Counted from the stretch's first letter, positions 10,486 to 22,840 are shown. The stretch is 64,000 nucleotides of DNA from Lumbricus rubellus (GCA_945859605.1 OX243819.1:1990861-2054860); one strand, 5' to 3'. Made by a program: numbers and translations. Notes: a model not told the origin generated them from the letters alone.

Positions 10486-11189
10486 TAACAACAGAGTTAG
10501 GCCTAAACTCACAATTGAGATACAAACATAAAATTGTTGGTTGTATGCCTATTATAGTACCTGCATTATTATCATTTCAATTTTTACCAACTTTTTTCTC
10601 ATTAAGCCTTAAGATACCGGCATAGTCTATTATTATGGGTCAAAGACTGCTCTGCCTATAATATTACATGTATGGCCCGGAATTTCTCTCGTCATCCTGA
10701 TGAATCTGAACCAGGAAAATTCTATCATTCTGAGCGAGCACGTTCGTGCCTCGCCCACTCGATCAGGCAACACAACAGTTGCATGGGCCACGAAACGAAA
10801 CCTTATTGTTATCTATCCTAATGCTAGTTGCTAATAAATGCTGTATATCTATATAGCGCCATTTACATGTACATGACATTGTAAAGGCAGATATGCACCA
10901 GTGGCTTTAATTTCCATAAAGGTAAAGTTGTCCATTTGATATTTTTGTAGTTATAGAGTTGCAATAAAGGATATATAAGCTATCTCCCAGATCGTTCAAT
11001 AGGCAGAAGAGAAAGCCGATGACAACCAGTGACTATCGACATAATAGGCTATATTCGACAGGTAAATTAGCCATTATGCTTCATCTGACATCTTAGACTG
11101 TACCGTACATGTATGTATACAGACAGACATTTCATCCTTCTTAGCCCACATTTTGCACCGGATATCTCGTTTTGCACGAAGGCAGCAGG
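10486..11189. other. gene-free stretch
   Basis: No coding or RNA gene recognised. Composition is ordinary and AT-rich. Confidence 0.4.
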
Positions 11190-12440
11190 CACAGCAGCAG
11201 ACGCAAATATCGGAGATGGATAGGGGCGGATAGAAGGAGGGAGACAGAAAGGGAAGGTAGACAGTGACCGAGGCAGACGTCAAGGAAGCATATGCAATGA
11301 CGGAGGAAGACAGTGTGTGGGAGGCAGACAGTAGCATGTATGATGTGTAGAGGCAGACAACAACGGAGGAGGGCAGAGGGAGCATGGGCGGAGTTTATCA
11401 GGGGCTAGGGGGAAGCTAAGCACCCCCAAGAAGGCCCAGATTCAGCTTTTTTACCATGAAAATGACATCTTTTTCCGGGCTTAGCCCCCTTAAGAAGGCA
11501 TTAGCCCCTCCAAGAACAGAAACCAAACTCCGCCCATGAGAGGGAGGAAGGCAGTGGCGGAGGCGGACAAAGACAGATGGAGACAAAGGCAGGCGGAGAT
11601 AAAGGCTGACAGTAAATGAGGCAGACAGCGAAGAATGCAGACAGTGTAGGAGGAAAACAGTGACCGAGGCAGACAGAAACAAAGCTAGACAGAAAACAAG
11701 GCAGACAGTGACGAAAACGGAAAGCCAAGGAGAAAGACAGTGGTGGAAACAGACAGTGACAAGATCAGACTCAAGATCAGACTGAGGCAAAGACAGACAG
11801 AGACAATGACAGACAGAGACAAAGAGTTACAGAGAGACAAAGGTAGACAGAGACCAAGGCAGACAGAGACAATGGCAGATAGAAACAAAGAGTTACAGAG
11901 AGGCAAAGAAAGACAGAGACAATGGCAGACAGAGACAATGGCAGACAGAAACAAAGAGTTACAGATCGAGAGACAAAGGTAGACAGAGACCAAGGCAGAC
12001 AGAGACAAAGAGTTACAGAGAGGCAAAGACAGACAGAGACAATGGCAGACAGAGACAATGGCAGACAGAAACAAAGAGTTACAGATCGAGAGACAAAGGT
12101 AGACAGATACCAAGGCAGACAGAGACAAAGAGTTACAGAGAGGCAAAGACAGACAGAGACAATGGCAGACAGAGACAATGGCAGACAGAAACAAAGAGTT
12201 ACAGATCGAGAGACAAAGGTAGACAGAGACCAAGGCAGACAGAGACAAAGAGTTACAGAGAGGCAAAGACAGACAGAGACAATGGCAGACAGAGACAATG
12301 GCAGACAGAAACAAAGAGTTACAGATCGAGAGACAAAGGTAGACAGAGACCAAGGCAGACAGATACAAAGCAGACATAGATAATGACAGACAGTAAATGA
12401 GGCAGACAAAGAAAAGGACAGACAGTGACAAGGGAAGACC
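11190..12440. repeat. GACAG minisatellite with 120-bp higher-order unit
   Basis: From 11190 the plus strand is made of imperfect units around GGCAGACAGTGACG. From about 11900 to 12380 these are organised into a 120-bp higher-order unit: 12001-12120, 12121-12240 and 12241-12360 are almost identical, with an earlier, slightly diverged copy. Long open frames here on both strands are by-products of the periodicity. A MITE interrupts the array at 11383-11538. Confidence 0.9.
11383..11538. mobile_element. 156-bp hAT-like MITE, CATGGGCGGAGTTT ends
   Basis: Ends are CATGGGCGGAGTTT and its complement AAACTCCGCCCATG, flanked by the perfect octamer AGAGGGAG (11375-11382, 11539-11546). The interior carries two TTAGCCCC-type blocks. 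It inserted into the minisatellite. A related end, CATGGGCGGAGACTTTGGGG, occurs near 59183. Confidence 0.88.
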
Positions 12441-12564
12441 GTGCCTAAGTGCAAAGCACGAAAAGTCAGACAGAACGAATCATTGCATTAGGAAAGTGAG
12501 AGAGTTACAAGTTACAACGGTGGAATATAGCAGGAAGGAAGGAAATATAAGAAGAGAGACAGTA

Positions 12565-12680
12565 TCATACTCTCTCTCTGTCTGTCTGTCTTTGTCTCTC
12601 TCTCTATCTCTGTCTCTCTATCTATCTCTCTCTATCTCTCTGTGTCTGTCTGTCTCTGTCTCTCTCTCCCTCCCTATAGC
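12565..12680. repeat. (TCTC/TCTG)n microsatellite
   Basis: A pyrimidine-only tract of mixed TCTC, TCTG and TCTA tetramers. 12681-12889 beyond it holds no gene. Confidence 0.9.
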
Positions 12681-12889
12681 CTATTTCCTATAATAGTAGT
12701 ACATAAGATTCTGAGACAACTGTTCAGATCTCAGTTGCAGACTGTAATCGATCAACGAAACGAAGCAGACGACGGTTGTTGGTGGAGGTCCAGGGAGTCT
12801 TGACAGACGATCCATCAGAGGATGACTTTAGCGATTACAATGCGACATGACTCCTAACACCTGTATATAAATGTATGTATCATCTCATA

Positions 12890-13116
12890 TAATATATATA
12901 TATATATGTGTGTGTGTAATACTGTATATATATATATATTACATCAAAGTACTGATCAAATATAAGCTGAATATATATTTGTATACACAAATCTCGACAT
13001 ATTATGTCGAGATTTGTGTATACAAATATATATTCAGCTTATATTTGATCAGTACTTTGATGTAATATATATATATATATATAAAGTATTACACACACAC
13101 ACATATATATATATAT
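12890..13116. repeat. 227-bp near-perfect palindrome
   Basis: Arms of about 111-113 bp (12890-13000 and 13004-13116) are nearly perfect reverse complements with a 3-bp centre. They include TATA/TGTG dinucleotide tracts and a unique core with ACTGATCAAATATAAGC. No target duplication was recognised. It could be a foldback MITE or a sequence-derived hairpin. Confidence 0.9.
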
Positions 13117-13895
13117 ATTATATCGATATATTATATCGATATAATAAATATTATATGCAAATTGTCCTACTACATTTGTATCGTGTTATTTATATTTAGA
13201 CCTGTCTGCAGCAAACCATCGTAGGTCAAAATATTACACACATAATATGCAGAGTGCAGAGGTTTTTTCTTTGGAATCTTGAAAACTCTTTGCTTGACCG
13301 GAGCTTCTTGTGCATCAAGAAATGCTGATTGCAAGGAGCAGAAACCGGTTTCAGTGGCTTAACTGGACTCGGTTTCAATGAATATATTATTACAAACGAA
13401 AAGGAATGTCATAATATTATACAACTGATAACTTCAATCAAGAATGAGCTATAGAAAAGAATTCATTTACATTTGCATGTGAACGAGCATCCATGCAAGT
13501 ACATTGTAGGGGTGAGTGAGTGTAGAGAAAACAGAATCGTTCATACATGGAGCATTGGAGCAGGATAAATAATAACATCCATTGTAGGCCCTGTAATATG
13601 GAACCATTGATTCGTATCAATCAAGACATTCATCAACGGTGATAAACTGATCCAAATGCTATTAAGTATATAGTTAATTATTATTCGAGTCTTTGTCTTT
13701 GAGAAACCCTTTGCACCTTGCAAAAGTGCATGACAAAACACAACACATAAAGACACTGTCTAGTATTTGCTTCTCTAAATAGAATCTTTAAATGCATTTC
13801 AAATTGCTGGATTTATACCGAAACAATGAAGAAAAATTAGGCCTATCAGTTATCACCAAAACCTGCCAAGTATTGAGCTAAATGAAAATGCTGTG
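13117..13895. other. gene-free stretch
   Basis: Begins with (TA)n and TATCGATA tracts, then ordinary AT-rich sequence. No coding region recognised. Confidence 0.4.
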
Positions 13896-14091
13896 CATGG
13901 CTGTTTTTAAGGAATTTTTAGAACTGCACAACTCCTTCTTTTCCTTCCCGTCCTCCATGGTAAATTAATTCCAATCGGAGGACAATGACCAGTTTTTGCT
14001 AGTTTTAACTGTACAGAAGTGCTTCTACAACTGCACAAATCCATTTAGAACTGCACATTTTGTGTACAACTGCGCGTTAAAAACAGCCCTG
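13896..14091. mobile_element. 196-bp hAT-like MITE, copy 2 (inverted)
   Basis: Reverse-orientation copy of 10282-10477 with the same length. The flanking octamers ATGCTGTG (13888-13895) and AAGCTGTG (14092-14099) agree at seven of eight positions. Its ends, CATGGCTGTTTTTAA and the complement of CAGGGCTGTTTTTAA, define the family better than copy 1. Confidence 0.85.
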
Positions 14092-14099
14092 AAGCTGTG

Positions 14100-15219
14100 T
14101 AATTTTCCAATATAAATGCACATTTTAAATCACAAACGACACACACACACACACACATATATATACACGAATGTGTAGACATGCACACATAGTCATAGAC
14201 ACACACATCTATACACAGTGAATATATATATATATATATATAGGTTATCAGATGCTTCTAAGATTTTCTTAGTTTTTGCTGGCTAAATTTATTCTTCCTA
14301 GAATTTTGCCGATTACCGATCGGATATATAACGGTGGAATTGTCCACAGACTTAGACCCAAAATGCCACCATGTATTAAGTAAGACATTCTAAATGATCT
14401 GTCTGTATGTTCTCATGCATTTCTTTTGCATATTGAAGAAATTGAAGAAAGAAGACACTGGAAACAGAGACAAGTGGAGGAGAAGGATCCGAGTGGCTGA
14501 CCCCTCGCCAGAGGGAATAATTCTAGCCTGAAGGGAAAGAAGATATCTCTTGCATATTATGTAATAGTAATATTATCAACTAAGTACATATGGTGCAACA
14601 ATACCAAGTTGTGGTGAGGTCAATAGGCCTATCCAAAGGATCAATCTGCTAATGTTCACAGAGATGCAGCCTGTCAGCAATAACTGCAAAGCCTTCTCAT
14701 GTATTAATGTATTGTACATGTGCATATTTACATTTCAATGTTTGCTTGGCAGTGCCTTTCTTGCAATGTATGTACACCAAAATGCGGATAGCAATATTTT
14801 TGGTCTATTAAAGAATATTATTATCTTATCTCAATAATTATAGAAAGATCCATGTGCATACATTCTGGAAACACTCAGTTTATTGGTAGAAGTTGAAGGA
14901 TTTTATGCTATGCAACGCAAGCAACAGAAGGAAGTTTTAGAGTCTGGCATAGGCCTAACACGTCAGCATGAAGCATAAACAATGAGCCAGACTTTTTGCT
15001 CACGATGACATCAAATAAATATATGAGCCTTAGATATCAAATGCACATATTACATGATGTCTGCTGTGCATTGACACTGAACACAGGCACAAATATTTCT
15101 TGAGCCACCTGATATCGTAATAGATATCATTTCACACCGTCATTTTTCTTCATCAAAATTCACAGAGACTTTCGTTCATTTCTGGTGATATAGGTCTTTG
15201 CTCTTTTCCATGTCTGAAA
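14100..15219. other. gene-free stretch with (CA)n and (TA)n
   Basis: (AC)n at about 14138-14156 and (TA)n at about 14223-14242. No gene or transposon end recognised in the remainder. Confidence 0.45.
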
Positions 15220-15312
15220 ATGTAATGTAAATCTTCGAGAATTTCTCAGCGCCCACAAAAGCCACGTCAGGGAGACCAGCTTATTCACCGGCGCTATATA
15301 TAATCAAGTCCG
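15220..15312 (-). repeat. dispersed SINE-type 3' module, inverted copy
   Basis: Inverted copy of 10020-10116, with GAGAATTTCTCAGCGCCCAC and CAGCTTATTCACCGGCGCTA. 15313-16690 beyond it is AT-rich and shows no gene. Confidence 0.6.
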
Positions 15313-16689
15313 CAATAGCCAGAGCTGCTGTTTTCGTTCCGGTGCCAGGTCAAAATCCGGGGAGGTCAAGCCGAGGAAACAGTGTGGTGCTATACGGTGG
15401 GTGTCGGTGATGGTGGTAGTTGGGTGATGGAACCTGATTGGAATCTGGGTAGGACAGCTTGAAGAGTTCGGTTTTCAGTCGCTAATGGAAAGAATTTAAT
15501 GAAAGCCATTCATTTTGATTGTGGTTTGATGCTGTCAAGTCAAGAGCACCTCTAAGGAGTTTCTCTTGAAGTGGCGTTATATAAATTCACGATTTACGAG
15601 AGGAAACACTGAAGCATGTGTGTAACAATAATTATTATCAGTTAACACTTTAACAATCAGCTCTGCATTCAGTTCCCAGTCAATATTAATACACAGTACA
15701 CACTCATCAGTAAAGTGTTAAATGGCCTACAATTCACAATATATTTAGTTCGATTCAATTTAGCCGCATAAGAATCAATAATTTTTTTAAAGAAAAGTAC
15801 AGACAAGATCAATTGTAAACCAAACTACACATTTTTACTAACATCAAGTTTAATCTAAAAAAATAGGTAGGTAATATTTTAATTGTACAATTTCATTATC
15901 AAACACAAATTATAAAAAAACCATTGCAATAAAAATCAGATCTGAATCATCTGATGTACAAAAACCTTTTAAGGCTGATTTATTTTTATTTTTTAAACAG
16001 TTCATTTCATGTTACTGTACAAAATCGAATCAGAATGTATATGAAATATGAGCAAAAATCTCCTTGCCTATAAGTAAAAAATCAGCAAGCATTTCAAGAA
16101 AGTCCTATGAACTAGGGTCATGTCAGATAGGTCACACGATGTATATGATAAATGTCAAATTATTCAGACATTTTGCATTTATGCCACCAAACCAAATCTT
16201 CTAACGTCTTAAAGATCTGATAATAGATACTTTAAATAAATGTACAAAAACGTGACATTAATACTTTCCAATTACGTGCTATTAATACTTTCCAGTTACG
16301 AAGAAAAATGCGACAAACCTAAATTGATTCAATCTCACGTTCAGACCCCTAAAACAGAGCAATAAAGCGATCACAGGAACTGAATAGCACGGCAAGAATT
16401 CTATGAAATTCACAACAACGTAAATAAATAATTTGACGATAAAGGTGCAACAATGTCTGTACGCAACTCTGTGAAAGAGAGCGTAAGGCCGGTATATAAA
16501 ATCAGAATACATTTTTACATTTATAACAATCTGCAGCAAAACAAACGTAGCCGAGTGCAAGGCCTGAAATGCAGGCGCCGAGTGTTTGCGCTTTCATTCA
16601 AGCAGTCACTATTTAAGAACCATGAGCAAGGTCTATAAAAAAAATTGCTCAGAGATGTCGATGTTACACTGTGTGGGTGATGTGTGCAC

Positions 16690-17360
16690 TTCTGAACTCT
16701 GTAAACTTTGTAAAGGAAGGTTGGGGGAATATCAAATGCAGGCACCAGTATATTGCATTGTACAGTAAGGCGGATATTCTATTTGACCGTAAAAAATCAA
16801 ATACCTTTACCTGAAAGAGTTCAGCACCAAAAATCTCATCTTTCAGTGGAAAACCTAAATAACAACGACAATTTATATGGCGCCGTAACGCGGCCATACC
16901 GCTACAAGGGTGCCTTACAAACAGCCAACTGTAGGATAAGCCTTTAAATAGCAAATAGATAAGTTTTAAGCTTTGATTTAAAAGAGTCCACTGAGGCATC
17001 CAATCTAATGTCCGGTGGAAGACTGTTAAAGCTTTCCCTTCTGTGGTAACTTGGTTTTGTCCCTCCCCAGCCCTTGATCTCCCTGTACTACTCCACAGTG
17101 GAGCCCTGCCCTTAGCGAGTGACCGTGCCTCTCATTCAACTGATGACGTCTGGCACATTATCATATAACATAATTCATCCACAGTCAGTGATCTCATCTT
17201 TTCAGTAAATATATTGCTTAACCAATTTCTAACAGTAGAAACAATTATTTGTTGTAAAAAAATCTGAGTCTAAAGAAACTGGCGATATTGTAATGAACAT
17301 TTTTAACCTCAATGTCACTTGTATATAAATAATGCAAAAGACATCAACCACTAGTGTACT
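16690..17360 (-). repeat. downstream half of PLCXD duplication unit A
   Basis: Several blocks match 24490-25090 in order and orientation: TATTGCATTGTA / TATTGTATTGTG, AATCTCATCTTTCAG / AATCTTATCTTTCAG, CCTCTCATTCAA, and GTAATGAACATTTTT. The similarity lies 3' of each PLCXD coding region, so the duplication covered more than the exons. It may include 3' UTR sequence. Confidence 0.6.
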
Positions 17361-17394
17361 GTAAACCATGATCAGCCATAACTGGTAAGCATGA

Positions 17395-17475
17395 ACTCGG
17401 CTATCGTAATCTCGAGATTTCTAAAGCGCCCCCAAAAGCGAAGTCACGAGTACCAGCTTATTCACAGGCGCTACT
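17395..17475 (-). repeat. dispersed SINE-type 3' module, diverged copy
   Basis: Same orientation as 15220-15312, with CGAGATTTCTAAAGCGCCCC and CAGCTTATTCACAGGCGCTA. More diverged than the other two copies. Confidence 0.5.
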
Positions 17476-17733
17476 TAAGGTGAGGGTTCAGTTGGGTGTC
17501 TGATAAAGCACGATGGCTGAATTTGCCCTGTGGTTGAGAAGGCCTGGGTAGCAAAGTTCAGCATTAATTGAACAAGCAACAGGAATTAGCAACAATAACC
17601 ACAACAGTCTGCCAGGCACCGGGCTAAATCATTATTAAAGTTGTTGACCCGATCAACGAAATTAAAATCAATTTGTAGCTGATTTTCATTCTCTGCTAAT
17701 TTGAATGTGATGCTCACAGAATAAAAAATACAT

Positions 17734-19509
17734 TCACTCAACAAGTGAGTAATTCAACTGGATGACATTGGCAACATAGTTCTCGAGTTCAACGCAATCC
17801 ATGATGCAGATGTTAATCCCATCTCGGCCAGCGATCTTTGTCTTCAGCCACTCCACAAACGGTTTCGCCGCTGAGCGCACCAGTGTCCGCTTCAGTGTCG
17901 TGTACGCATGACATACGACATACCCCACGGTTGGTGTCAACAATCCTTGCGTGACGTAGAACGACGAATTGTCTCTACCCCCTTCGTAATTCACTTCAAG
18001 CTTCTCCAACAAGTCTGAAACCTGGAGACTGTTTGGCCACGGGGATTTGATGCGGCACCCTGGCCAGAGCGGTGGAAAATTCCTTGCGGTGCAATTGTGG
18101 TAAAAGACGATCACTTGAAAACCATGCTTTGACATGAACTTTAGCGTCACCTCATTCAGGTGCATCAGAGGACAGAGTTTCGGTCCAAATAGTTCAAGAA
18201 TCTTTCCGATTAACCTCAGATGAGATTCCTCGCATACGTTGTAGAAGTGGTTGAAATCCAGAAGGACCACCTCTGATGTGTGGCTGTCCAGGAACAAAGC
18301 AATCTCCTCCAGACATGTTTCTATGATAGGTCCAAACAGACCATGGACACCATACAGCTCACTGCAGTTGCGGTTAGGGTTAGACTTTGCCCCGACTCGA
18401 ATATCAAAGTAGCGAATTCCTGCATTTAGCTGATCGCATACGGACAGTGACTGAACTGTTGACCAGTTGTAGACGATATTTCTGGCGCACTGTCCCATGT
18501 TTCCTAATCTTTGTATCAGCGGAGGTTCGTCAGGAGAGATGGGACCTGATTTGTCGAGGTAGAACGTTAAAGAATCATGCGAACCTGGAAAGAAAACTAA
18601 ATTTACAGTTCAAGTTTAAAACTTCCAAATTTGCAGCTCTAACTTGCTACGAAAGCCCTTGTATGACTTTTGGGAAATTTATTTATTTATTTCTCCATTT
18701 CTATGGCACCCCTTCAAGCTAACTACTCAGAACACTGCATCGGAATTTCACGCCGAAGCACCCGAGAAATTGCAAGTGAAGGACTTGCTCAAGGTCTCAA
18801 CACGACGGCTTGAGGTGAATTCAAACCTGCAAACTATTCGGCTCCAAAGCAACAATGACACCACTACACCACAGTGCCCCACATTGGTTAGAGTGTGGAC
18901 TCAATTCTTCTGTACCAAAAATTTATACTTGCCATTAGAAAGTGGTACTTCAAGCATTTTGAGTAGCCATTTCTGGAGTAGACAATGTGGTGAACAGTAA
19001 TGACCTTTAAGTAGAAAAAAGGTTGGTCCTAAATGCTGATGGAAAATCCAAGATGGCAATAAAATATTTAATCGTGATAAATAGCTTGATTGACTTTTGT
19101 ACAAAGAAAGCAGTAACCGCATTGTTTATTCTGAAAATGATCCCTTGACACCATGACGTAAGTTCAACAAAATAATAGATTAAAAGTTTCAATGATTAAT
19201 CTACGAATTAATAATTGATGTTATTATTATTATGGTATTTGAAAAGGCTAAAATTATATTAATAGCTACTCTCAAGAAAGAAAATAAATTTAAATTAAGT
19301 AAACATGCAGGACCTTTGAAAGGAAATACGTTAATAAAGTAAGAACAGGAATTGCAATTCTGTGATTTCAAGCAAAACAAATTCTTCCCACCTGGAATGG
19401 CCAACTGGTTAAGTGGAATCTTGTGAAGGTGATGAGGCAGTTTCTCCATCCATTGGGATTGATCCGATACGATGCTCGACTCCCAATCACAGACTGTAAA
19501 CGTTGCCAT
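17734..19509 (-). CDS. PLCXD: PI-PLC X domain-containing protein A (PLCXD family), two exons
   Basis: Two coding exons on the minus strand: 19509-19392 and 18584-17734, with an 807-bp intron (donor GTGGGA, acceptor TTTCTTTCCAG). Spliced length is 969 nt, giving 322 residues, usual for PLCXD proteins. The junction falls inside the Gly codon of the signature Ile-Pro-Gly-Ser-His-Asp. Visible catalytic features are His42 (Gly-Ser-His-Asp), Asp100 and Arg102 in a Gly-Ile-Arg-Tyr-Phe-Asp-Ile-Arg segment, and His120 in Val-His-Gly, matching the two-histidine X-domain active site. There is no signal peptide, PH, EF-hand, Y or C2 domain, so this is the stand-alone X-domain type, not a classical PLC. 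Family members are linked to phosphoinositide hydrolysis in the cytoplasm; activity here is inference. The ATG at 19509 has A at -3 and G at +4 and lines up with the start of paralogue B. The intron contains a SINE. Terminal exons without coding sequence were not sought. Confidence 0.92.
18700..18890 (-). mobile_element. SINE fragment in PLCXD A intron
   Basis: On the minus strand it has box-B-like GGTTTGAATTCACC, then CGTGTTGAGACCTTGAGC, AGCAAGTCCTTCACTTGC and GGCGTGAAATTCCGATGCAG, the same body as the SINEs at 22452 and 42430. It is intronic and diverged. Confidence 0.65.
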
Positions 19510-19599
19510 TTTCTGCAACCAGACACCGACAGAAATTGAACGGTTGAGAAATAGAACCTGGATGATGGACATAATAAGTTAAATAGAAGATGGATTAAT

Positions 19600-19760
19600 T
19601 AAAACGCTTGCAAAATATATGCTGGATGAAGGGTTCTTATAGGTGAAATAGAAACTGGATTGACGAAAATGAAACTTGAGAAATGGAAACTGGATTGAGC
19701 GCCTCTGAGTAGTTTTTTACTTGAAGGAGCGCTATTTAAATGTCTGAATGAATGAATGAA
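19600..19760. repeat. GAAATAGAAGCTGGAT-type repeats and a SINE tail
   Basis: 19610-19697 carries three diverged copies of the reverse complement of ATCCAGCTTCTATTTC. From 19697, GAGCGCCTCTGAGTAG, CTTGAAGGAGCGCTATTTAAA and a (TGAA)n run resemble a SINE 3' end. 19761-20390 beyond holds more weak copies of the motif and no gene. Confidence 0.5.
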
Positions 19761-20402
19761 TGAGTGGATTGTTGATTTCAGTGATGTATTTCAGCATGCA
19801 TCCAACTTCCATTTCAGCTGGAATGCCGTTTATCCAGCTTACTTTTATCAAGCGTCCATCAATCAAACGGTTTTCACAATCCACCTTCTATTTCACCACA
19901 CATCATGTTTAAAGCCTTCTCAGGAGATAGCCTATCTGTTTCTTTAATTTCATAATTTGGGACCTCCGTTCCCATTTTTGCCAAAAAATCATGATAATTA
20001 GAAATTGAATCGATAATCAAACTATGTGCTACAGCAGGCGATTAATTTGTACTCTAGATAACGACTAATCTAACAACAGCTGTTACCCTAGCACCGCAAA
20101 TAAATGTTTTATTCAAAATGTACGGCCGACAACAACTATCATTTTTAATATTTATTTACCTAAATACGGAAGCTCCAAGCATTTAATACACTCTGAGAAT
20201 ACGTTTCTTGAGTTCCTACCAATTTCAGAAGCAATGTCTTTGGATTAACAGAACACTCATTTAATGTTTAAAGCCTAAAATTAACGGCCACGTTGTTTTT
20301 ATCCACATTCAACAAATTATTATTGACATATTATTGCGCGAAGTCAGCTTAAACAGCGGCCCCAAGACTGAATAAAGGAGGTTACGCTAATCAGTCATCT
20401 TT

Positions 20403-20644
20403 TAATTAGAGATACCGAGTGGCCGAGTGGGTTGGTAGCCCGCTGGCCACGCCGGCGGCCCGGCCGGGTTCGATTTCCGGTCGGTAGGTTTATCAGAGAT
20501 TAATTTCTTGGATTTTTAGGCCTACTGCGGGTGGCTCGGTCGCAATATAAACGAGGAGTGAGAGGTTGTACCCTGCCTCCGACACCAGGCCTAATCATCT
20601 TCGATATGAAAAAGTGTCGTTAAGCCCGATATCGAAGTACACAC
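20403..20644 (+). mobile_element. tRNA-derived SINE with 12-bp target duplication
   Basis: A complete insertion: the direct repeat TCAGTCATCTTT is present at 20391-20402 and 20645-20656. The head has a clear RNA polymerase III box A (TGGCCGAGTGGG, 20420-20431) and box B (GGTTCGATTTCC, 20467-20478), so it derives from a tRNA. The body is about 160 bp, with GGTGGCTCGGTCGC and TTCGATATGAAAAAGTGTCG. The body differs from the other SINEs in this window, so it is a separate family. It is not a functional tRNA gene. Confidence 0.88.
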
Positions 20645-20656
20645 TCAGTCATCTTT

Positions 20657-21690
20657 ATTGGCAAGGTGGATGATCAGGTGAGTCAGGGTAAAAGTTCTTG
20701 TACAGGTAGGCCTAGCCTAAGACTTTGAATTCGTATGGAAAGACGAAGGGTTATGGACAATGGACATATAGGCTAACTGTCTGCGTGAAAAAGGTAAACC
20801 TAACATTATTGATGGGTGATTTGACAATTATGGTTCGGGAACCAACATTTAGGCATAGGCCTACGTTCGAAATTTTGACCGATCGTTCCAGAGACGTGCT
20901 TTATGCGACTTGGTTGGAGAACATGCGATGAGCAGTGATTGATGTTGAGAAAAAGTAGCCTAAGAACGTTTCATGACATTAGGCCATTTGGATAATAGCT
21001 TAATAGTGGATGAATGAATAATTAGGCGAATTTACATTGCTATAGTTCCTCATTTTTTTAACACTGGTTCTATTTGTTTTCTAGCTCGCCATTTCATTGC
21101 TGTTGACAAAAGGATCACTGTAAAAAAATCGGCCAGATTTATGCAAGCGCTAAACTAGAAACACACATTTTGAGTAATGACAAGGCACCATATTTCAACT
21201 TTCATTCGGAGGGCACCAGTCTAAAAGCTTCCGATGACTGACTTCCTGTTGGATCTTCCTTTCATACTTTAATGCGGCGTGGGTTGCTTTACTTTTGCAG
21301 AATATTTTCTATTTTACTTATTACACGATCATTTAAAGTTGCTGAAATCTTTTGACAGTAACATGTTAAGCGATCAGATTTTGCTTAAGTTGTTTTTAAT
21401 ATTATATGCTAAAATATAGTACACTAATCAGGGTAATCTATCACTTTGTCGTCTTAAATTGTTCGCCATTGCAATGATTGCTAGACTATTACCTCTAGTC
21501 CCACGCAAACTCGATTGACGAAAATACTTCTTTCTGTATAGAAGTGAGATTGATGAGAATACCTTTAAGCAGAAGTGGGATCAATGAAAATATTCTAGCA
21601 GAAAAATTGGAGCTGGATTACCATGATTGTTATTAAATAGTACATTTTGAATTGCTGTGTTTAAATTAATATTTGCTTTCAAGATTTGTT
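20657..21690. other. gene-free stretch
   Basis: No gene recognised. Weak copies of the GAAGTGGGAT/GGAGCTGGAT motif occur near 21535-21625. Confidence 0.4.
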
Positions 21691-21693
21691 TCC

Positions 21694-21940
21694 AGAATAC
21701 AGTGCACCTTAATCTATGCAGGCATATTTATATTATTTAATATAGATCAGTTTGACATGTGCAATACGATTATGGAGTGGTGATAAATGAAATCTGGAAT
21801 AATATGTTTTGGGCAATGATGACAAAATATTATCATTTTTGAAAATTATAATGAAATTACATATTCTGCTTCTCTGAGCCCATCATCCAGATTGTATTTT
21901 AGGCAACAGTGGGTCACCATATCTAAGTGAATGTAAACCC
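21694..21940. repeat. local duplicated non-coding unit, copy 1
   Basis: Closely matches 22841-23084 and, less well, 23646-23877. Shared blocks include GGGCAATGATGACAAAATAT, ATTCTGCTTCTCTGAGCCCA, TCATCCAGATTGTA and CTAAGTGAATGTAAA. It has no shared open frame. Confidence 0.75.
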
Positions 21941-22134
21941 ATATATTTAGCGGGGGCGGTATCGCATTGGTTAACACGCTAGCATGGAGAGCGAGAGGTA
22001 ACGAGATTGTGCCTCGTAGGGCGGATGTGCTATGTAGGCTGCTACTAGTGCCATGTATTGTGCTGTTAGTAGTTACGATTGATGTTAATTAAGGTTGTTG
22101 CATAACTTGTTTGTTTGTATGTGCACTTGTTATA

Positions 22135-22325
22135 GCGCTACTCACAGGTTTCTACTCAGAAGCGCTTTCGACTACAGTGCGGACACTGAATCGGAGTTTC
22201 ACGTCGAAGCACTGAGCAATTGTGAGTGAAGGACCTGCCCAAGGTCCCTACGAGGCGACTTGAGGTGGATTTGAACCTGTAACCCTCTGGCTACAAGGCA
22301 GCGAATGTACAAGTACAGCGCTGTG
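22135..22325 (-). mobile_element. tRNA-derived SINE
   Basis: Minus-strand copy: box-B-like GGTTCAAATCCACC, then AGGGACCTTGGGCAGGTCC, TTCACTCACAATTGCTCAG and CGTGAAACTCCGATTCAGTG, ending in GCGCTATAACAAGTGCACAT. Same family as 22452-22660. Confidence 0.75.
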
Positions 22326-22451
22326 CATTTGCAAGCGTTTCATTATAGTAATTTAATATTATGTTACTATATTCATTTATTGGCACTTAAGACATACCAC
22401 AACGGTTTAAAACATAAAAGAATAACAAAGAGAGAACACAGCTTATATTTA

Positions 22452-22660
22452 TGGGGCGCAGTGGTTTAGTGGTGGCATCGTTGTCTTAGACCCGGAAGGT
22501 TCGAATCCACCTCACCGCATATTTACCTTGGCCAAGTCCTTCACTCACAATTGCTCAGCGCTTCGGCTTGAAAGTCCGATGCAGTGTCTGCTCTGCATTC
22601 GGGAGCGCCCCTGAGTAAAGAGAACTTGAAGGGGCACTATAGATAACAAGTGCACATGCA
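22452..22660 (+). mobile_element. tRNA-derived SINE
   Basis: Box A-like GTGGTTTAGTGGTGGCATCG and box B GGTTCGAATCC precede a body with CAAGTCCTTCACTCACAATT and GGGAGCGCCCCTGAGTA. It ends GGGGCACTATAGATAACAAG. It lies head-away from the copy at 22135-22325. Confidence 0.8.
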
Positions 22661-22840
22661 AATAATATATAACTATTGTTCATGATATGGAACCATTTTA
22701 AATATTTGTCTAAGACTTGGATGATTTAGGCGTTAATTTCTGGTATAGAACATGAAGGATAATTGGATATCATGTCTGTACAAGTCCTTAATGAGTAGTA
22801 CATAATATTGTGAGGTTGAAGGAAATATTGATATGTTAAA

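Noticed and set aside
11685..12454. Long overlapping open frames on both strands (up to 248 codons)
   Set aside because: They arise from the GACAG minisatellite whose period keeps several frames open; composition is low-complexity with no domain.
20412..20485. Possible functional tRNA gene
   Set aside because: Boxes A and B are present, but the segment is the head of a 242-bp SINE flanked by a 12-bp target duplication; no proper acceptor stem was seen.
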